Both the position numbers and the translations under genes were made by a program. 64,000 nt of DNA from Actinoplanes solisilvae (lineage in GTDB: Bacteria; Actinomycetota; Actinomycetes; Mycobacteriales; Micromonosporaceae), in assembly GCF_003999975.1 (NCBI RefSeq), contig NZ_RJAC01000024.1:1-64000 (forward strand), written 5' to 3'. This document shows positions 1 to 8,106 of this stretch, piece after piece; the first letter of the stretch is position 1; each line of letters starts with the position of its first letter. The notes beneath the pieces are model-generated. The model was not told the origin of the DNA and searched no databases. It saw only the letters and a program-made list of their open reading frames with translations.

Positions 1-87
1 GAGCGCACGGCCGCGCCCGCAGAGCTCCGGAACCTCGTCCCCATCCATCAACCCAGTGTAGGTCGAATACCAGGTACCAGTCCGGCC

Positions 88-105
88 GGTATCGCCAGGC
101 ATACC
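88..105. promoter_or_regulatory. Operator-like inverted repeat, copy 1
   Basis: GGTATCGCCAGGCATACC is an imperfect inverted repeat with arms GGTAT(C) and (C)ATACC. A near copy follows at 152-167, and the related string ATACCAGGTAC occurs at 67-77 and 163-173. Repeated sites of this kind upstream of a drug-transporter or quinone-reductase gene are typical of TetR-family repressors. No such regulator is visible in this window, so the assignment is inference from the repeat structure. Confidence 0.4.
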
Positions 106-151
106 AAGTCATCTCAAAGCGCCCTCTTGTCGGTCCTGTTTTCCCGATGCA

Positions 152-167
152 GTATCGCCTTGATACC
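152..167. promoter_or_regulatory. Operator-like inverted repeat, copy 2
   Basis: GTATCGCCTTGATACC has perfect 5-bp arms (GTATC/GATAC) around a 5-nt centre. It lies about 25 bp before the ATG at 192 and shares its core with the site at 88-105. The position suggests control of the truncated gene that starts at 192. The binding protein is unknown. Confidence 0.4.
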
Positions 168-191
168 AGGTACGAGAGGGGAACTTTAGAA

Positions 192-507
192 ATGCGTGCT
201 GTGGGCTTGTCCGACTTCGGTGGCCCCGACGTCCTGCGGGTCGTGGAGCTTCCCGAACCGCACGCCGGCTACGGCGAGATCCGGATCCGGGTACGCGCCG
301 CGGCGGTTCGCGACCAGCTCCACCGCGTCCTAGCTGGTCACCCACGGCGGACCGGCGGCTCCGGCCCTTGTCCACGGCTACTCGGCGGCCTACTGGCTCG
401 CGGCCGCCTTCGTCGTCGCGGCCGCCGTGGTGTCCGCGGTCCTGGTCAACGCCGGCGCCCCGAAGCACTCACCCGACTCGGACGCCGTTCCCGTGTCGGC
501 CCACTGA
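192..507 (+). pseudogene. Chimeric remnant: quinone oxidoreductase N-terminus joined to MFS transporter C-terminus
   Basis: From ATG 192 (preceded by GAGGGGAA) the reading frame gives about 38 residues typical of zinc-type alcohol dehydrogenase/quinone oxidoreductases: MRAVGLSDFGGPDVL, then a VVELPEPHAG-like stretch and IRVRAAA. Similarity stops near 305. From about 334 to the TGA at 505-507, a different frame encodes a last transmembrane helix and tail (YSAAYWLAAAFVVAAAVV, ending VPVSAH), as at the C-terminus of a 14-TM DHA2-type MFS drug exporter. A TAG at 331-333 separates that frame from anything upstream. I read this as a deletion that fused the front of one gene to the back of another. 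Neither half can be functional. The breakpoint can only be placed between about 305 and 335. Confidence 0.6.
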
Positions 508-562
508 ACTATCCCGCCGGGCGAGATCCGCGGGACCTGAAACCGGAGCACACGCCCTGACC

Positions 563-1729
563 TCAGTTCGCCCAGCCGGCCACCGCCAGGAACTGCCGCA
601 TCCGGTGGACCGCCAGCCCGGGGTCGGCCAGCGCGCCGGCCTCGTCGGCGAGTTCGAAGAGGCGTACGAGGTGGCCGACCGACCGGGCACTCTGGGCGCC
701 GCCGAGCAGGTGGAAGTGGCGCTGGTGGCCGTTGAGCCAGGCGAGGAAGACCACCCCGGTCTTGTAGGCCGAGGTCGGGGCCGCGAACAGGTGCCGGGCC
801 ATCGGGACGGTCGGCGCCAGCACCGCGGAGAAGCCGTCCGGGTCGCCGGCGTCGAGCCGGGCGATCGCGGCCCGGGCCGGGGCCGCGATCGCGTCGAAGA
901 CACCGAGCAGCGCGTCGCTGTGGCCGAGCTCGTCACCACGGATCAGGGTGTCGTAGTGGAAGTCGTCGCCGGTGAGCATCCGCACGCCGGGCGGAAGGCG
1001 GCGGCGCAGGGCGACCTCGCGTCCGGCGTCCAACAGGGACACTTTTATCCCGGCGACCCGGCCCGGGTGCGTGCGCATCACCCGCAGCACCGTCTCGGTG
1101 GCGACGTCGAGGTCCGCGTCGCCCCAGTAGCCGGTCATGGCCGGGTCGAAGGCCGCGCCGAGCCAGTGCAGCAGCACCGGGCCGCCGGCCTGGCCGAGCA
1201 CGCGGTCGTAGACGTACAGGTAGTCGTCGGGACTTTTGGCGGTGGCGGCCAACAGGCGGCTGCCCATCAGTACGGGGACGCCGCCGGACTGCTCGATGAG
1301 TGCGGCCTGCTCCAGGTAGGCGTCCGCGATGTCGTCCAGGCTCCATGCCGTGAACGGGTCGAGCTGGTCGGTCGCCGCGCCGAAGGCCAGGGCCGCACCG
1401 CTGCCGCGGGCCTCCGCCCCCGATCGTACGATCAGCTCTCTGGCTTGTGGCCAGGTGAGGCCGCCGCCGCGCTGGGCCGTGTCCATGCCGTCGGCGACGC
1501 CGAGACCCAGGCTCCACACGTGGCGCCGGAAGGCCAGCGTGGCGTCCCAGTCGATGACCGCGGGCGTGCCCGGCTCGGCCTCGGCGAACGGGTCGATCAC
1601 CACGTGCGCCGCGGCGTAGACCGTCCGGGACACCGGCGGCGGGCCGGTGAAGTCGTGCAGGGCGAGGCGCTCGCGAGTCCGGTGGGTGCGGGCGCCACCG
1701 CCCGGCGACGGCAGGCTCAGCTCGGGCAT
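563..1729 (-). CDS. DUF993 family protein (dihydrodipicolinate synthase-like aldolase)
   Basis: 388 residues, ATG start; the start codon overlaps the stop codon of the upstream GMC gene by 1 bp (TGATG). The sequence matches DUF993, an actinobacterial family annotated as dihydrodipicolinate synthase-like (class I aldolase/N-acetylneuraminate lyase fold), with phrases such as VADGMDTAQRGGGLTW, ATDQLDP and LHWLGAAFDPAMTGYWG. Family members sit in LacI-regulated sugar or polyol operons, but no reaction has been assigned to them that I know of. This is the last gene of the operon running leftward from 11707. Beyond its stop lies only the chimeric remnant at 192-507, so further pathway genes may have been lost there. 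Cytoplasmic; substrate unknown. Confidence 0.75.
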   Translation of the reverse strand: MPELSLPSPGGGARTHRTRERLALHDFTGPPPVSRTVYAAAHVVIDPFAEAEPGTPAVIDWDATLAFRRHVWSLGLGVADGMDTAQRGGGLTWPQARELIVRSGAEARGSGAALAFGAATDQLDPFTAWSLDDIADAYLEQAALIEQSGGVPVLMGSRLLAATAKSPDDYLYVYDRVLGQAGGPVLLHWLGAAFDPAMTGYWGDADLDVATETVLRVMRTHPGRVAGIKVSLLDAGREVALRRRLPPGVRMLTGDDFHYDTLIRGDELGHSDALLGVFDAIAAPARAAIARLDAGDPDGFSAVLAPTVPMARHLFAAPTSAYKTGVVFLAWLNGHQRHFHLLGGAQSARSVGHLVRLFELADEAGALADPGLAVHRMRQFLAVAGWAN

Positions 1730-3336
1730 CAAGAATGCTCCTCGCCGAGCACGAGGGCGGCGCCCTTCTCCCCGATCATCATCGACGGCGCCTGCGTGTT
1801 GCCGCTGATGATGTTCGGCATGATCGACGAGTCGATGACCCGCAGCCCGGCCAGACCGTGCACGCGCAGCTCCGGATCCACGACGGCCATGTCGTCGATG
1901 CCCATCTTGCAGCTCCCCACCGGGTGGTAGTCGGTCTTGCCCCAGGTGGTGATGAACTCCCGGATCTGTTCGTCGGTCTCGACGTCCGGGCCCGGCATCC
2001 GCTCCTGCTTGAGGTAGGGCCGGAACGCCTCGGCGGCGAGCACCTTGCGGATCCACCGGAAGCCCTGCACCGCGACCGCCATGTCGTCGGGGTGGGACAG
2101 GTAGTTCGGGTCGACCGACGGCGGCACGGCCGGATCGGCGCTGGTCAGCTTCACCTCGCCCCGGCTGCGGGGCCTGATGTGGCAGGCCAGGATCGTGATG
2201 CCGTGACCCGGCACCTTGTCGGCGCTGCGCGCCAGATCCTTCCAGACCACGTACGCCGGAAGCATGTGCAGTTGAATGTCGGGGTACGCGACATCGTCGC
2301 CGCTGCGCACGAACGCGCCCGCCTCGGTGATGGTCGCCGTGGCTGGACCCGTGCGGTAGAGCAGGTATTGGAGCCCGTGCAGCGCCGCCCGATATGGACG
2401 GTCCTCGCCGGTGTAGGTGACCGGCTGGGCGGCCTCCGCCGTGATGTAGACCTCGAGCTGGTCGTGCAGGTTCTTGCCGACGCCGGGCAGTTCGTGCACG
2501 GGCTCGATGCCGACTGCCCGCAGCTCGTCGGCCGGGCCGATGCCGGAGAGCAGCAGCAGTCGCGGCGAGTTGATCGCGCCGGCGCTGAGGATCACCTTCC
2601 GGCGCGCGGTGACGGTGACCGGCTTGCCCGCACGGCTGTAGGTCACCCCGGTCGCCCGCCCGTCGGAGACGTTGACTCTGGTCACCTCGGCGCCGGTGCG
2701 TACGGTCAGGTTGCGGCGCTTGCGCACCGGGTGGAGGAACGCCGTGGCCGCACTCTCGCGGCGGGCCTTGCGCTGCGTGACCTGGTGATAGAAGACGCCC
2801 TCCTGCTCGGCGCCGTTGGGGTCCGCGGAGAAGGGGACGCCCACCTGCTGCGCGGCCCGGACGAAGGCCTGCGACATCGGGTTGTGCTGCACCTGGTCGG
2901 CGACATTGAGCTCGCCCGAGACGCCGTGGTAGTCGTCGCCGAGGCGCTCGTTGCGCTCGTGCGTTTTGAAGTAGGGCAGGACGTCGTCGTAACCCCAGCC
3001 CTTGTTGCCGAGGTCGCGCCAGGTGTCGTAGTCACCCCGATTGCCTCGTACGTACAGCATCGCGTTGACCGACGTGCTGCCGCCGAGCAGCTTGCCCTGC
3101 GGCAGGAACATCCGCCGCCCGCGCATGAATCTCTGCGGGACCGTGTCGAACAGCCAGTTGGCCTTGGTGCCCATCAGCATGCCGAAGCCGGCCGGGATGT
3201 GCACCAGCGGCGACACGTCACGCCCACCGGCCTCGAGCAGGAGCACCGAGGTGCCCGGGTCGGCGCTGAGCCGGTTGGCCAGCACGCATCCGGCGGCGCC
3301 CGCTCCGACGATGATGTAGTCGTATGTCTTGGGCAC
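1729..3336 (-). CDS. GMC family FAD-dependent oxidoreductase (choline dehydrogenase-like)
   Basis: 535 residues, GTG start at 3336 behind GGAGG. The N-terminal Rossmann motif GAGAAGCVLANRLS binds the FAD ADP moiety, and GSTSVNAMLYVRG is the GMC signature. The catalytic His lies in HPVGSCKMG and the second active-site residue in NIISGNTQAP near the C-terminus, so the enzyme looks intact. GMC enzymes oxidise primary alcohols or sugar hydroxyls to aldehydes or ketones. With an aldehyde dehydrogenase in the same operon it probably supplies the first oxidation of an imported polyol or sugar-like compound. BetA and polyethylene-glycol dehydrogenase are the nearest named types, but substrate cannot be read from sequence. 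It lies 15 bp after the CoA-transferase and overlaps DUF993. Confidence 0.85.
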   Translation of the reverse strand: MPKTYDYIIVGAGAAGCVLANRLSADPGTSVLLLEAGGRDVSPLVHIPAGFGMLMGTKANWLFDTVPQRFMRGRRMFLPQGKLLGGSTSVNAMLYVRGNRGDYDTWRDLGNKGWGYDDVLPYFKTHERNERLGDDYHGVSGELNVADQVQHNPMSQAFVRAAQQVGVPFSADPNGAEQEGVFYHQVTQRKARRESAATAFLHPVRKRRNLTVRTGAEVTRVNVSDGRATGVTYSRAGKPVTVTARRKVILSAGAINSPRLLLLSGIGPADELRAVGIEPVHELPGVGKNLHDQLEVYITAEAAQPVTYTGEDRPYRAALHGLQYLLYRTGPATATITEAGAFVRSGDDVAYPDIQLHMLPAYVVWKDLARSADKVPGHGITILACHIRPRSRGEVKLTSADPAVPPSVDPNYLSHPDDMAVAVQGFRWIRKVLAAEAFRPYLKQERMPGPDVETDEQIREFITTWGKTDYHPVGSCKMGIDDMAVVDPELRVHGLAGLRVIDSSIMPNIISGNTQAPSMMIGEKGAALVLGEEHS

Positions 3337-3351
3337 GGAGGTCCCTCCTTC

Positions 3352-5037
3352 TCAGGTCCGGCCGGGGCGCCAGTCAGCGCCCAGAGCCCGCTGGTCGAAG
3401 ATGGCGCGGTCCATCGTCCGGACGTCGGCGGCCACCTCGACCTGCCGGTCCAGCAGCTTCAGGACGTCGGTCTCGAGGTCGATGCCCGGGGCCACCTCGA
3501 CGAGCACGAGGCCGCGAGGTCCCAGTTCGAAGACCGCGCGCTCGGTGACGTAGAGGATCCGCTGGCCGCGCCGGCGGGCCTCGTGCGCGCTGAAGGTGAT
3601 CTGGTCGACGGCCGGGACGAACTTGCGGTTGCGGCCCTCCTGGCGCAGGGTCAGCCGGCCGTCACCGGGCACGGCGTCAAGCCCGCCCGCGGTGAACGTG
3701 CCGCAGAAGACGACCGTGCTCGCGTTCTGCGAGATGTTGACGAAACCGCCGGTGCCGATCACCCGGCTGCCGAACTTCGACACGTTTACGTTGCCCTCAC
3801 GGTCGATCTGAGCGAAGCCGAGAAACGCGATGTCGAGGCCGCCGCCGTCGTAGAAGTCGAACTGTGCGGGCTGATCGAGGATCGCGTCGGCGTTGGTGGC
3901 GACCCCGAAGATGACGCCGCGGGCCGGCACCCCGCCCACGAGGCCCTGCTCGATGGTGAGCGTGAAATGCTCCGACCAGCCTTCCTCGGCGGCGACCGCG
4001 GCCACGCCGTCGGCGATGCCCACCCCCAGGTTGACCACGTCACCGTCACGGATCTCGGCCAGCGCGCGCCGGGCGACGACCTTGCGCTGGTCGAGCGGGA
4101 AGACCTCGAGCGAGCTGAGCGCCGCCTTGAGCTCGCCGGAGAAGGCCGGGTTGTAGGCGTGCGAGACGACCTGCCGCTGCTCGGGGTGCACGACCACCAC
4201 GTCGACGCAGATGCCCGGGACCACCACCAGGCGAGGGTCCAGCGAGCCGCGCCGGGCGACCTGTTTGACCTGGGCGATCACCAGACCACCGCGGTTTCGG
4301 GTGGCCTGGGCCATGGCCAGCGTCTCCAGGCGGGCACCCTCCTGCTCCAGCGAGATGTTGCCGTTCTCGTCGGCGGTCGTGCCGCGGATGAAGCAGACGT
4401 CGAGATCCATCGACGGGTAGAACAGCCATTCCCGGCCGGCGAGCTCCACCACCTGGACCAGGTCCTCGGTGGTGACGTGGTTGAGCTTGCCACCCTCGAC
4501 CCGCGGGTCGCAGAAGGTGCCGATGCCGACGTGGGTCACGACCCCGGGACGACCGGCGGCGATCTCCCGGAACAGCTGGCTCAGCACGCCCTGCGGGAAG
4601 TTGTACGCCTCGAAGGCTCCCTGGTCGGCCAGTTCGCTCATGCGCGGGGCCATGCCCCAGTTGCCGGCCACGATCCGCCGGGCCAGGCCGGGCTGGGCGA
4701 GGTGGTCCATCCCGCCGCCGGCCCGGTCGCCGATGCCGGTCGTGTGCACCAGCGTCAGAGCGGCCGGCGCCGCGGTGTCGCGGAAGCGGCGGCCGAGCGC
4801 CTCCAGCAGCAGATCGGGTTCGAGCAGGCCGCCGCCGGAACCACCGATGGCCAAGGTGTCACCCGGCTGGATGCGGGCGACCGCCTCGTCGGCGCTGAGG
4901 AAGGCGGGCCCGCCGCGGATCCGGCGCGACGGGGTGGTCGGCGCGGTGCCGGGCGCGGTGGTCGGCGCGGTGCCGGGCGCGGTGGTCGGCGCGGTGCCGG
5001 GCGCGGTGGTCGGCGCGGTGCCGGGCGCGGTGGTCAC
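3352..5037 (-). CDS. Acetate/3-ketoacid-type CoA-transferase, fused alpha and beta domains
   Basis: 561 residues from a GTG start at 5037 that overlaps the SDR stop by 4 bp (GTGA). The first ~35 residues are a low-complexity (TTAPGTAP)n tail encoded by a 24-bp tandem repeat; the enzyme proper begins near LSADEAVARIQPGD. The alpha half has the glycine-rich GGSGGG loop. The beta half contains EQGLVGGVPARG, which carries the Glu expected to form the glutamyl-CoA intermediate in family I CoA-transferases. The single-chain arrangement resembles 3-oxoacid/propionate CoA-transferases. In this operon it would activate a carboxylic acid made by the aldehyde dehydrogenase, feeding the enoyl-CoA hydratase. 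Acyl donor and acceptor are unknown. Confidence 0.82.
   Translation of the reverse strand: MTTAPGTAPTTAPGTAPTTAPGTAPTTAPGTAPTTPSRRIRGGPAFLSADEAVARIQPGDTLAIGGSGGGLLEPDLLLEALGRRFRDTAAPAALTLVHTTGIGDRAGGGMDHLAQPGLARRIVAGNWGMAPRMSELADQGAFEAYNFPQGVLSQLFREIAAGRPGVVTHVGIGTFCDPRVEGGKLNHVTTEDLVQVVELAGREWLFYPSMDLDVCFIRGTTADENGNISLEQEGARLETLAMAQATRNRGGLVIAQVKQVARRGSLDPRLVVVPGICVDVVVVHPEQRQVVSHAYNPAFSGELKAALSSLEVFPLDQRKVVARRALAEIRDGDVVNLGVGIADGVAAVAAEEGWSEHFTLTIEQGLVGGVPARGVIFGVATNADAILDQPAQFDFYDGGGLDIAFLGFAQIDREGNVNVSKFGSRVIGTGGFVNISQNASTVVFCGTFTAGGLDAVPGDGRLTLRQEGRNRKFVPAVDQITFSAHEARRRGQRILYVTERAVFELGPRGLVLVEVAPGIDLETDVLKLLDRQVEVAADVRTMDRAIFDQRALGADWRPGRT
4933..5028. repeat. 24-bp tandem repeat, four copies, coding
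   Basis: Four exact copies of a 24-bp unit (beginning GGTGGTCGGCGCGGTGCCGG) run up to a partial fifth copy containing the CoA-transferase GTG start. On the minus strand each unit encodes eight residues, TTAPGTAP. Copy-number change by whole units would keep the frame, so the N-terminal tail length is probably variable between strains. This is not a CRISPR: there are no spacers. Confidence 0.9.
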
Positions 5038-5768
5038 AGCATCACCCCGCCGCCGTTGAGGTGCAGGGTCTGCCCGTGCAGCAGGGTGGCGCCGGGGCCG
5101 GCCAGGAAGACCACGGCCGGGGCCACCTCGTGGGCCTCGCCGAGCCGACGGATCACCAGGTCGCGGGTCCGCTGGTCGACCCACTCGGGAGTCTTGTCGG
5201 GAGCGATGAACGGGGTGTCGATCGGGCCGGGCGCGATCGCGTTGACCCGGACGGCCGGGCCGACCTCGCGGGCCAGGGCCCGGGTCAGGCCGACCACTCC
5301 CGCTTTGGCGGCGCAGTAGCTGACGAAGTCGTGCGCGCCCTTGAAGGCGAGCTGACTGGACATGTTGACGATCACTCCTTCGCCGCGCTGCAGCATGCCG
5401 GGAATCACGTGCCGGCAGGCCAGGAAGACGCCGGTGAGGTCGGGTTCGACGGTGCGCCGCCAGTCGGCCAGCGACAGTTCGGCGAAGCGCCCGGCCCGCT
5501 GGTAGCCCGCGTTGTTGACCAGGACGTCGACCGTTCCGACCTCGGCGACCATCCGTTCGACCTGGTCCCAGTCGGTGATGTCGGCCTCGACGGCAACGGC
5601 GTCGGGCAGCCGCTTCACGGTCTCGGCGGCCAGGTCTGGCTGGCCGAGGTGATGCACCGCGACCCTTGCTCCGGCGGCGGCGACGGCCTCGACGATGGGG
5701 GCGCCCAGGCCGCCCAGCGCGCCGGTGACCAGGACCGTCTTGCCCGCCAGCGGCTTGTCCACGCTCAT
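5034..5768 (-). CDS. Short-chain dehydrogenase/reductase (SDR)
   Basis: 244 residues, a usual length for a classical SDR. It has the TGALGGLG cofactor loop (TGxxxGxG), NNAG in the structural NNAG motif, the catalytic Ser in NMSSQ and the YxxxK pair in SYCAAK. The C-terminal NAIAPGPIDTPF is also typical. NAD(P)H-dependent oxidation or reduction of a hydroxyl or carbonyl group. It overlaps the aldehyde dehydrogenase upstream and the CoA-transferase downstream by 4 bp each, so translation is probably coupled. In the pathway it could oxidise the hydroxyacyl product of the hydratase or act on the sugar-like substrate. Substrate not predictable. Confidence 0.88.
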   Translation of the reverse strand: MSVDKPLAGKTVLVTGALGGLGAPIVEAVAAAGARVAVHHLGQPDLAAETVKRLPDAVAVEADITDWDQVERMVAEVGTVDVLVNNAGYQRAGRFAELSLADWRRTVEPDLTGVFLACRHVIPGMLQRGEGVIVNMSSQLAFKGAHDFVSYCAAKAGVVGLTRALAREVGPAVRVNAIAPGPIDTPFIAPDKTPEWVDQRTRDLVIRRLGEAHEVAPAVVFLAGPGATLLHGQTLHLNGGGVML

Positions 5769-7288
5769 CGGGCGTACCAGGCCGGGGCGGCGGCGCGGCG
5801 CATCTGGACGGTCTTCAGTTCGGTGAAGAACTCCAGGCCCTCGCGTCCGAACTCGGCGGCGTAACCGCTGTCGCGGCGTCCGCCCAGCGGTAGCTCGGGG
5901 AACGCGTCGGTGGACCCGTTGACCCACACGGTGCCGGTGCGCAGGGCGAAGGTGAGATCCAGGGCCTCGTCGAGGTCGGTGGTCCAGACCGAGGCGGCCA
6001 GGCCGAACGAGGACCGGTTCGCCCGCCGGGCCACGTCCACCACATCCTCGTACGGCTGGACCACGACGACGGGACCGAACAACTCCTCCCGTACGCCGTG
6101 ATTGGTGTCTTCCTCGCTCCAGAGCACCGTGGGACTCAGGAACGGAGCGGCGGCGGTGCCGGCCACCTCCGCGGGCGCGCCGCCGGAGACCAGGGTGGCA
6201 CCCTGCGAGACGGCCTTGCCGACGCCGGCGAGCACGCCCTCGTAGTGGGCGGCGGAGACCAGCGGGCCCATCTCGGTCGCGGCGTCGTAGGGGTCGCCGA
6301 GCCGCATCGTGCTCGCCCGGGCGGCCATCCGGGACGTCAGTTCCTCGGCGATGCGCGCGTCGGCCAGAATCCGGGAACCGGCGACACAGACCTGGCCCTG
6401 GTTGAAGAACGACGCGAACAGAAGTCCTTCGACGGCCTCGTCGAGGTCGGCGTTGCGGGTGACGATCACCGGGGTCTTGCCGCCGGCCTCCATGGCGACG
6501 CGTTTGAGCCGCTGCGAACCGGCTGCCGCCGCGATCCGGCGGCCGGTGCCGGTGGAGCCGGTGAAGCTGATGACGTCGCTGTCGGGGTGCGCGACCAGGG
6601 CGGCCCCCGCGGCCCCGTCGGCGACGACCACCGACATCACCCCGGGATCGAGCCCGGCCTCGGAGAGCAGCGCTGCGACGGCCAGTGTGCTCAGCGGGGT
6701 CAGCGGGCTCGGCTTGACGACGACCGTGCATCCGGCGGCGAGCGCCGGCGGCAGCTTCTGCCCGAGAATGGCGAGGGGGAAGTTCCACGGGATGATCAGC
6801 CCGGCGACGCCCGCCGGTTCGCGGACGGTGAACGCGAACAGGTCGGGGCTGATGTCGCGCAGGGTGCGGCCGTTGAGGTCGCGGGCCAGGCCGGCGAAGT
6901 ACTCGAAGGCGTTCACCGTCGCGGCGACCTCACCGCGGGCCTCGCGGATCGGCTTGCCCGTCTCGAGCACCAGCATCTCGGCGAACCGCTCGGCGCGCTG
7001 CTCGAGCAGCATCGCCGTCCGGGCCAGCACCCGGCCCCGGTCGCGGCCGGTGGCCCGGCCCCAGGGGCCGTCGTCGAACGCCGCACGCGCCGTCGCGAGG
7101 GCGTCCTCGACGCCGCCTTCGCCTTTGTCACCGCCGTGGAACAGCACGGTCCCGGTGGCCGGACTGATCCGCGGGTCCAGCTCGTGCTCGGCGGCGACAC
7201 CCCGGCCGGCGATGAGCGAGCCGATCACGGGCACCCCGTCGCGCTCGGCGACGACGGCGGGTCCGATCAGGTCGGTCCAACTGGTCAT
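5765..7288 (-). CDS. NAD(P)-dependent aldehyde dehydrogenase
   Basis: 507 residues, ALDH superfamily. Visible family motifs are PWNFPLAILGQKLPPALAAG (substrate and cofactor channel), FTGSTGTGR (cofactor), MEAGGKTPVIV (general-base Glu region, normally ELGGK) and NQGQVCVAGSR with the nucleophilic Cys. It should oxidise an aldehyde to the acid using NAD(P)+. Start ATG at 7288 overlaps the hydratase stop (ATGA), and the stop overlaps the SDR start. Best explained as the second oxidation after the GMC enzyme. The MEAGGK variant is seen in some ALDHs and keeps the Glu. Confidence 0.88.
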   Translation of the reverse strand: MTSWTDLIGPAVVAERDGVPVIGSLIAGRGVAAEHELDPRISPATGTVLFHGGDKGEGGVEDALATARAAFDDGPWGRATGRDRGRVLARTAMLLEQRAERFAEMLVLETGKPIREARGEVAATVNAFEYFAGLARDLNGRTLRDISPDLFAFTVREPAGVAGLIIPWNFPLAILGQKLPPALAAGCTVVVKPSPLTPLSTLAVAALLSEAGLDPGVMSVVVADGAAGAALVAHPDSDVISFTGSTGTGRRIAAAAGSQRLKRVAMEAGGKTPVIVTRNADLDEAVEGLLFASFFNQGQVCVAGSRILADARIAEELTSRMAARASTMRLGDPYDAATEMGPLVSAAHYEGVLAGVGKAVSQGATLVSGGAPAEVAGTAAAPFLSPTVLWSEEDTNHGVREELFGPVVVVQPYEDVVDVARRANRSSFGLAASVWTTDLDEALDLTFALRTGTVWVNGSTDAFPELPLGGRRDSGYAAEFGREGLEFFTELKTVQMRRAAAPAWYAR

Positions 7289-8076
7289 GACGCGGCTCCG
7301 ATGCGGGTGGTGGTAACGGCCCGGCCGCGGCGGGCGGCGGCTCTGCGGTCGAGGAAGGCCTGCTTGCGACTGCGTGAGGACTCCAGCCCGGCGGTGAAGG
7401 CGGCCAGCGCCGGTTCCAGCGGCAGGTCGTGGTGGTAGCCGGCCAGCACCTGTTTGGCCAGCGTCAGCGCGGTCGGCTCGCAGGCGAGGAAGCCGTCGAC
7501 GACCTCGGCCAGTTTCCGGCTCAGCCCGTTCGATTCGGCGACGGCGGTGACGATGCCGAGAGCACCGGCCCGCTCGCCGTCGACCAGCTCTCCGGTGAGC
7601 AGCAGGTGCCGGGCGACGCCCAGACCGGTGATCTCGACCAGGCGGGCGAGCCCGCTCCAGGCCGGCAGGTTGCCCAGCCGCAGCTCGGGGAAGCCGAGCA
7701 GAGCGTCGTCCGCCGCGACCCGCACATCGCAGGCCAGGGCCAGCTCGAAACCGCCACCGACGGCGGCGCCCTCGATCAGGGCGACACTGGGCACGGGCAG
7801 CGCGGCGACGGCGGCGAAGGCCGACCGGCCGAGCCGGGACAGGTCGGCGGCCACCGGGCCGCTCGGGTTGACCCACTCGGCGATGTCGGCGCCCGCGCAG
7901 AAGGTTCCGCCGGCGCCCCGCACGACCACGGCGCGTATGTCGCCGCGCCGCTCGAGATCCGAGGTCACGTCGAGCAGGGACTCGAGCATCGGCCGGTCCA
8001 GGGCGTTGCGTTTGGCCGGGCGGTCCAGGGTCAGGGTGGCCACCGAGCGGTCGTCGACCTCGAGGGTCACTGGCAT
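7285..8076 (-). CDS. Enoyl-CoA hydratase/isomerase family protein
   Basis: 263 residues, crotonase fold. GAGGTFCAGADI forms an oxyanion-hole loop. EGAAVGGGFELALACDVRV and FPELRLG carry the acidic residues found at the active site of enoyl-CoA hydratases (Glu in GGGFE and FPE). The C-terminal end is rich in Ser/Arg/Ala. It needs a CoA thioester substrate, which fits the CoA-transferase in the same operon. It lies 30 bp after the permease gene and overlaps the ALDH start by 4 bp. Crotonases catalyse many reactions (hydration, isomerisation, decarboxylation, ring cleavage), so the exact step is unknown. Confidence 0.85.
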   Translation of the reverse strand: MPVTLEVDDRSVATLTLDRPAKRNALDRPMLESLLDVTSDLERRGDIRAVVVRGAGGTFCAGADIAEWVNPSGPVAADLSRLGRSAFAAVAALPVPSVALIEGAAVGGGFELALACDVRVAADDALLGFPELRLGNLPAWSGLARLVEITGLGVARHLLLTGELVDGERAGALGIVTAVAESNGLSRKLAEVVDGFLACEPTALTLAKQVLAGYHHDLPLEPALAAFTAGLESSRSRKQAFLDRRAAARRGRAVTTTRIGAAS

Positions 8077-8106
8077 GACGTACTCCTGTTTCTGCTTCGG
8101 CTTCGG

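Noticed and set aside
4933-5028. Tandem repeats considered as a CRISPR array
   Set aside because: Units are contiguous with no spacers and lie in frame within a coding sequence.
1735-5319. Long plus-strand frame opposite the GMC and CoA-transferase genes
   Set aside because: No recognisable domain or ribosome site; it is the complement of two intact enzyme genes.
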